From Thalassia testudinum (Eukaryota; Streptophyta; Magnoliopsida; Alismatales; Hydrocharitaceae): a stretch of 64,000 nucleotides of DNA. The notes beneath the pieces are model-generated. The model was not told the origin of the DNA. It saw only the letters and a list, made by a program, of their open reading frames with translations, and ran no database searches. The stretch covers positions 6,722,501-6,786,500 of the forward strand of contig JAZHRO010000012.1 in assembly GCA_037157565.1 (NCBI GenBank), read 5' to 3'. Positions 57,840-64,000 of the stretch are shown here, one piece after another (the stretch's first letter is position 1; each line of letters opens with the position of its first letter). Position numbers and translations under genes: made by a program.

Positions 57840-60800
57840 TGATCGTTCAATTCTCTACACATTTAATTAAGGTTATTAGTTTTAATTAATCATGTAAAGA
57901 ATGGACTTAGGTTAACTTGAATCAATAAGTTGTCGTTAATTGTAGTATAGGGTCAAGCTAACCTAACATTTTAAATTTCATTTCTTTTTAACTGATTGAG
58001 TCTAAGTTATTCACTGGGAGGTATAAACTTAATTAATTCACCATTTTTTTATTATTTTAAGTTAACCATTGACTGATTACTACATTAATTACAAAATATG
58101 TTAAGCACATGAAATTAAACATCAAATCATGCAACTATTCATTATATGAAAAGAAATATACATGAAAGGTTTTTACGTTGAATATCAAAGAAAAGAGATG
58201 TTTATTACAAGTGTTTACAAAATGTTAGACATAAAAGAATTCTAATACAAACAATGCCTCTTATTACAACAAAGTTCAAACACTTCATTTTTCTCTTCAT
58301 CAACCTTCAATCTTGTTTATCATATGTCTCTTAAGAAAATTAGACGACTTAAAAATCAAAATTAGACTTCTGATTAGTCCATCAGATGTCTCATTCTCTC
58401 CTCTTTTTCTCATTTCTCACTCGTTACTGTACACACATTTCCACACTTTACCGAATTTAAAGCCTTAACCCATGTTTAACATTTAACCAAAAATTTGGTT
58501 AATTGGCAGCTCATACCCTTTCGAGGATACACAATGCCCACTAGGGGTGAGACCAGACCCTACTCGAGGCCCAAGACTAGTTGGATTAAGGGGAATTTTA
58601 GCTATTTTGAATTTGCACAGTATTAGGTCGAATTGGTCCACATCACATGGTCACGCCCACATTCGAGCCCATGCACACACATGCCTACACGTGCTCACAA
58701 AGAATCGAGGGATACATGGGTATTTGGTGTGCCTAGTGCTGACGACTGAAGCCCTGGGGCACTAAATTCCTAATATATGTGCATGGCGCTTCACTAGTTC
58801 CCAATGTGGTTCTATCTTCAACCGGGTCTTCTTCGCGCAGCGTTTGAAGCCGTCAACTTCAAATAAGGATTCCAGCCTGCTTACAGGACCAAATCGAGCA
58901 AACAAGGGCTCTATCGAAAGCTCTAGATCACAGCTTTCCAATTTTGAAGTCAATTTAGACTTTGGATCAAATTTGATCCGAAGATTCAAGGTTTGAATAT
59001 GGCTCTGTGGTCATGACTGGAAACAAGCTTAGAAGAGGAATTCGAGGTCAATTGACCGACAGAAGGGTTAATATCCTCAGTTGAGGGTCTAAGTGACTTC
59101 AATGATGCATTCTGCATTGAATAGAGGAAGAAAGGAGTAGGGAAGAACTTCAGAAAGCTCATAATCGTCAGAGCTTCAAGTTTGAGTCACAAAACTCTGA
59201 TTTCAAGGTTGAATTCACCTAATAGATATATTAGACCCTCATTTGACTTCCCAGATCGATTAAAAAGATCAAATGGGACAGATCTAGGCAGAGATTAAGC
59301 TTGGATCTCAACAAGAAAACTAAGAACGGTGTTGGGTTTCTTTTGGAACCCAAACTGAATAGAAGTTAAAATCTCTATCAAACCTCAATAGAATCTAATC
59401 AAATAAGTTTTAAACAGTTCTAAATCATCACAGGAACTTAATTAATCCATTCAATCAGAGATTCGGGCCTTTATGCCTCAAATTGGACTTGGGTTTGACT
59501 TTAGAAGTTCAAAGTTTGACTTTTTAAAATAATCCAATTCTAATCAAATTAAAGGTCTAATTAGACCTAATTCAACCCTAGAAATCGATTGCGGACCTCA
59601 AAATAGTGTTTTGATTACTCCAATGGTGATTTTAGGCCTTGCCGCCTAAGCTTGAATGGTGGTTTGATCGTTAGACCAATTTGAAATTCCTCAGACCTAA
59701 ATAAGACCTAAAATAGGTTCTATACATCCAGCTCTTGATTCTATACCTGATTCTAAGGTCTGATCCTCAATGATTCCGTCTCTCCAACTCTACCATAGTT
59801 GGGAATGACGATGATCAACTCAACTATCCAGTCATCAATTCACAATACTAAACAACAGAATCTGATCCTTAAATCATAAAGAAGTGATCTAGAGCATCTC
59901 AGAAGATATCGAAGGTTGTGGCTCTAGTTGAGATCGTCGAAGCTCCAGTGAAGGCTGATTTTAGATGCTGGAAATCAAATCTCCATGAAACTCATCAAGA
60001 AAGATGTTAAGATGTTCCTGAGGTCATGAAGAACCTCAAGAACTCAAAAATTGAATCAATTGATGATCAGATATATGGATTAATTAATAAATTTAGTATG
60101 AATGCATCTTGAGTTTGCTAGAACTCAAGAGCTGCCCTTTCATTCAATTGAGTGAGGGGAAGTACTCACAGCAGTGAGGCAATGATGTGTGTGAGTGTGA
60201 TTAGGTGAAATCACTCCTCTTAAGTTGCTATTGACAGTGAGCTCAAGAGGTTGAGTGGAATTAGGTGATCTTGATATAGTGAGTTACTTATCTAATTGAG
60301 GGGTGGAATGAGGCCCTAGAGTGATGAAAGGTGATGGTGGACCTCTTGTGAGTGTGTTTACACTCAAACCCTTCTACCATGGACAACGGAGGATGTCTAG
60401 TGAAGGTGAGTGGATTAGGCGGATAAGCTGATCAAATTAAGAAGAAAAGAAGTGATTATGATCATGGAAGAATAAGGAAGGTGATTAAGTGATCTAATGA
60501 GTGAAAGAAGGCTCGGAGGACCGGAATTGGCTCGTCGGAGCTGCGAAAGATTACACTGAAACTAAGCTTAACACTACTCTAATTCCCTAACTAACTACAC
60601 TATATTAATCTACAATGAAATCTATAACTAATCTACTGTTACCTAGACAAAATGGAGGTTAGAAGACTCCATCGAAGTCCGTAATGGAAGAGGAAATAGA
60701 GGGGCAAAGGAAGAGTTCTGGTGGAGGTGAAGAGTGACGTGAATAGGAGGTGGACAGCGACGTAGCCTTGTCTAAAGACGCGGCAGAGTATGGTGAAGGT

Positions 60801-61736
60801 AGGGAGGAGGTCGTTCTCCTTAGAGAAGATTGGAGGTGGAAAGTCGAAGTTGCCAGAGTTTGAGGACGAATAGCCTATTGAACAACCTCAGTGGGGGAAG
60901 AGGGTAGGGGGTTGCTAACCTCGATCAGAGGTCAGAGGAGCTATTCTTAGGCGGAACTGGGAGTTAGGATGGTTGTATCTAGATGTAATGATGGCTAGGT
61001 TCATCATACTCATCGACGTCGTCTCTGACGCCGGTGAGATTAATTGCCTAGTCTAATTAGGATTTCTTGGTAATCTGATTTGTCAGATGAAGAGAAGAGG
61101 ATGAGCAAAGGCTGGGCAGCAATGGTGAAGGTTTTCTGAATTCAGATTGACGGTGAATCAGCGGTACGGACACTGGACAAGGTAGACCATACAAAGCAAA
61201 GATGAAGATGAAGAAGACAATGAAGAAGGACTGTGCTCACAGGGGCATTTTTGCAAGAAAAAGGATGTGAATGAAAATAATCAAGGACTCACTTGAAATA
61301 AAAGTAAAGGACCTAAATGTAAATATTATGTTTTAAGGCTTATTTTAATTTATTTCTTTTTCAACTTTTTATATGTTATTATAAATTAGGTAAATATTAT
61401 TTTTATGCCTTGAAATTATATTTTTTCCCTTTTTAGCTATATTTATTTAAATGATATAATAAAATAGGCTAATTACGTACCTAGCTCTTTAAATTAAATA
61501 AGTTAATTTAAATACTAAAAATGTTGCTAAATGAATATTAATTGAGTCCAAATTATTAATTAAATTATTATTATAATTAATTAATATTTAATTTAGTATT
61601 TTTTAACTTATTTTACAGGTCTTCAATGTTTTTACCCATATAGTAAATTAACCCTATAATTAATGTATTCTTAGTTAATTAACTAGGGAAACTAGTTAAT
61701 TAGTGATAATTAGGAGTCATAATGAGTCTCTCATCA
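57840..61736 (-). repeat. RE2 5' LTR, about 3.9 kb
   Basis: On the minus strand it starts TGATGAGAGACTCATTATGA at 61736 and ends GAACGATCA at 57840, 6 bp before the primer site. AT-rich and without a credible ORF. The promoter was not located. The length is inferred from start and primer site, because the matching 3' LTR is only a 50-bp stub. A further unrecognised insertion inside cannot be excluded. Confidence 0.65.
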
Positions 61737-62557
61737 AAGCCAGGCGGGCCAAGGCCTCTGCCAACGGTTTGTCGGATCTGGGTATCCGCTTGATTGTGGT
61801 TGCCGCAAATTTTAGCATCTCTTCCTTCACAAGTTCTACTAGAGGCTCATGTTGGGGTCTTTGATCTGGTACTCACCATTAATTTGGTTGGCCACCAGTT
61901 GTGAGTCTGTGTGGACCTCCAAGCACGAGGCTCCCATGGAGTTGGCCACCCTAAGCCCGGCTAGTAAAGCCTTGTATTCCACCACGTTGTTGGAGGCAGG
62001 AGAGGGTAACTTGATGGATACTTATGAGTAGTGCCATCAGGAGCATTCAACGTGATTCCAACACCAACCTCCACCATCATGAAGGATTCATCGATGTATA
62101 ATTTCCATGGTAGGGTGTTTGGAGGACCAGGACTTGTGAATTCTGCCACAAAATTTGTCAATACCTGGCCCTTAATGGACTTCCATGGTTGATACTTTAT
62201 GTCAAATTCTGCCAACTCCATGGCCCACTTCATTTGCCTGGTTGACCTGGTTGGCCTATAAAGCATCTGGCCCAAGGGGTAGTCTGTGAGTACAACTATT
62301 GTGTGGGCCAGGAAGTATGGGTGGAGCTTTCTGGTGGATGTCACCAAGGCAAGGCCCAACTTCTCGATCACAGTATACTTTGCTTCTACCCCTTGGTAAG
62401 TTTTGCTCACGAAATACATCGGTTGTTGTATGTTGTTACGTTCACATAATAGGACGACACTAATCGCCGTCATCAAAGCTGCTAGATGAAGGAACATGGT
62501 TTCCTCACTTATGGGAGCTGTGAGGATGGGAGGCTCTCGAAGGGACTTCTTGACTTC
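61737..62557 (-). pseudogene. pol: Tat-lineage RNase H and archaeal-type RNase H
   Basis: Minus strand. The first RNase H has MYFVSKTYQGVEAKYTVIEK and LHPYFLAHTIVVLTD (62420-62290). A connector with FDIKYQPWKSIKGQVLTNF leads to the second, archaeal-type RNase H typical of the Tat lineage: KLYIDES (62110), an EYKALLAG block in another frame (61990) and HTDSQLV (61910). A frameshift near 61980 and stops near 61855 break it. The upstream RT is cut off by the LTR at 62558. Confidence 0.82.
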
Positions 62558-64000
62558 TGTTGAACGATAATCGTCGTAGTTTAGAAATATGTGTCATAGT
62601 ATAGTGACAAAAATCGAATCAACATTTAAATTTATAAGTTCTCGTAAAACGTGAGTTCCAAGGTCATTCGTAGGAAGCAAAATTAAAATTCAACTACTAA
62701 TTGAAAGATATAAGCATGAGCATAATAATCAAATCATAAGTAATGATATACAATGAATAATCAATCAAAAATATATTCAATAAGTAGCCAAATTCTATCT
62801 CAAGATCAATAATAAAAAATATAATGAAAAGCCCAAAAAGTGGTGGTTGAAACCACCAATGTACTCTCAACACTTAGGCTTAATTCAAGTTCAGTGTCCT
62901 CCAACACTTAGCCAATTGGTACTAAAACCAACTCAAATCAGATGTCTCTTGATTTCCTGAGACACGTTAAAGTCACCAAGCCCAATGCCTCTAAAAGCTT
63001 AAGCCCCAAATCAACCCAACTCTCCCTAAAGCAAAACCCTCCCCACACTCTCAGCAAACCCTTCTCTTTCTCTCTTCAAACACGGTTCAAAGCTAATTCG
63101 ATTCAGCGCAGAGGGGTCGGTTCAGCTCACATGGTGTCGGCGAGCAGGGCCAAGTGCATATGGGCATGTGTATGGGGGACCCAACCCCCCGTGTTCTTGG
63201 GCGAGAGGGTAAGGGGGGCGAAAAAATACGTATCGATTTCTTTTTCAATGCCCCACGATGTGGGACTATGTCTTCAACTTTCTCACACGCACAGCAGTGG
63301 TGAAGGTCTCGATCAATTGTAGCTGTTGATGGTGTTCTTCCTCCAAATCGAAGGCCTAGAAGGCTTCATGGATGTGGTCCACTGCTGATGGACATGGTGG
63401 CAAGGTCGGAGAATGGCAGACAACGACGGAGGGAGGCGACGATGAATGACAGTCCGGTAAAGACCAACATGAAACGGGCTTAACGCCCCAATTAGAATGC
63501 TCATAAGGGTCACTGGAGAATGGCGAGTGTGATGGCGGTGGTCCTAAGTTGTTTTGATGTGTATGGAGGTCAGATAGAGTTGGGTTTGCAGGTGGAAGGT
63601 GGTGTTGGTTGGAGGTGCATTAGAGTGGTCAAAAGTCCTAATAAGGTTAGGGCTTTTGGTCGCTAGGTGGTGAGGAAGGTTGTGGTGGTGTTAGCATGTT
63701 GCTTAGTGGTGTGGAGCGCTCGGACGAAGCTCGCCGGAGCTTCACCGGATGAGAAGATGGGGGGGAGAAAGGTGATAGCGTGGCCTAAACTAAGTCCTAG
63801 GAAGCCTAAGTTAACCTAAGAGAGGTAGGGAAGAGAGAGAGAGAGCTAGTCTATGGGACGAAGAGTGGTAGGGATCCTCGCCAGCGTGGCTTGTCGGAGC
63901 CGAGGGAGATGAACTCTCCGATGAAGGAGATGGTGACAACGACCGGATGAAGAGGCCCTAGCTACGTGCACTAGAGGTGGATGGGAGAGAGGAGGATATT
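62558..64000 (-). repeat. LTR (inner part), same family as 1-888, inserted in Tat pol
   Basis: On the minus strand it ends GTTCAACA at 62558, directly against Tat RNase H coding sequence. The last ~130 bases match 760-888. A USE module lies at 63266-63033. From about 63270 to the window end no homology to other parts of the window was found; it is presumably U3 of the same LTR. Frames such as 62942-63322 have no domain. No primer site follows, so it is probably solo. Confidence 0.55.
63033..63266 (-). promoter_or_regulatory. USE + TATA-like module, third family copy
   Basis: On the minus strand GTCCCACATCG at 63266-63256 is an exact USE. TATTTTTT begins at 63228, leaving 27 bp between. ACACGGGGGGTTGGGTCCCC resembles the RE1 module downstream. 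The first TTTT is at 63036-63033 in GAGGGTTTTGC. Confidence 0.45.

Larger units (their letters stand above)
22843..61736 (-). mobile_element. RE2: Athila-lineage element, minus strand, carrying nested insertions
   Basis: Outer limits are set by aagcc at 22838-22842 and 61737-61741 and by the restored Tat reading frame. On the minus strand: 5' LTR 61736-57840, primer site 57833-57817, leader, gag from 56807, protease, RT, RNase H, integrase to about 49030, 3' spacer, polypurine tract at 22912-22893 and a 50-bp stub of 3' LTR. Nested inside are the CACTA element with RE3 and the solo LTRs. About 13 kb is RE2 itself. It is heavily decayed. Confidence 0.85.

Noticed and set aside
62942..63322. 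126-codon plus-strand frame near the right edge
   Set aside because: Opposite to the LTR orientation, no domain, and it overlaps the USE module.

Overview
The window is a stack of plant transposable elements. I see no host gene, tRNA, rRNA or CRISPR array. The protein families are Athila-lineage and Tat-lineage Ty3/gypsy gag-pol with tRNA-Asp-type primer sites, a plant CACTA (En/Spm) transposase with TNP2 and TNP1-like genes, and a Del/Tekay-like LTR. This mix points to heterochromatic DNA of an angiosperm. The species cannot be read from it.

Layout, oldest layer first. Layer 0 is a decayed Tat-type element on the minus strand. Its RNase H and archaeal-type RNase H lie at 61737-62557, its integrase at 21524-22842, and an extra ORF in antisense (plus strand, own TATA box and intron) at 4816-7502 and 21255-21363. 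Probable remains of its 3' LTR flank a solo LTR near the left end. Layer 1 is what broke that element: RE1, an Athila element with nearly identical 2.77-kb LTRs (7503-21254), inserted in the antisense ORF; RE2, an Athila element on the minus strand (22843-61736, target duplication aagcc), inserted in pol; a solo LTR at 1475-3761 (target duplication gtgtt); and LTR pieces of one family at each edge (1-888 and 62558-64000). Layer 2 sits in RE2: a CACTA transposon (about 24221-47149) and a solo LTR (53684-55585). Layer 3 sits in the CACTA element: RE3, an Athila element with target duplication tgccc (29005-40855) inside the TNP2 gene, and a solo Del/Tekay-like LTR with target duplication ttaac (43980-46871) inside its subterminal repeats. 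A 0.9-kb fragment of a related LTR lies at its left edge.

All coding regions are broken by stops or frameshifts, many of which look like C-to-T or G-to-A changes, as expected for methylated repeats. RE1 is the youngest: I count 27 differences between LTRs of 2772 bp.

The most interesting signals are in LTRs rather than proteins. Three LTRs (left edge, RE1, right edge) share an snRNA-type promoter layout: a USE-like box, a TATA-like box 23-27 bp further on, and a first T4 run in the same GGTTTTGC context. LTRs of the RE3 family carry a tRNA-like A/B-box module whose T-arm stem is kept by paired base changes in three copies. RE1 and RE3 LTR pairs show sharply uneven divergence. RE2 has a 3.9-kb 5' LTR but only 50 bp of 3' LTR, with an exact target duplication.
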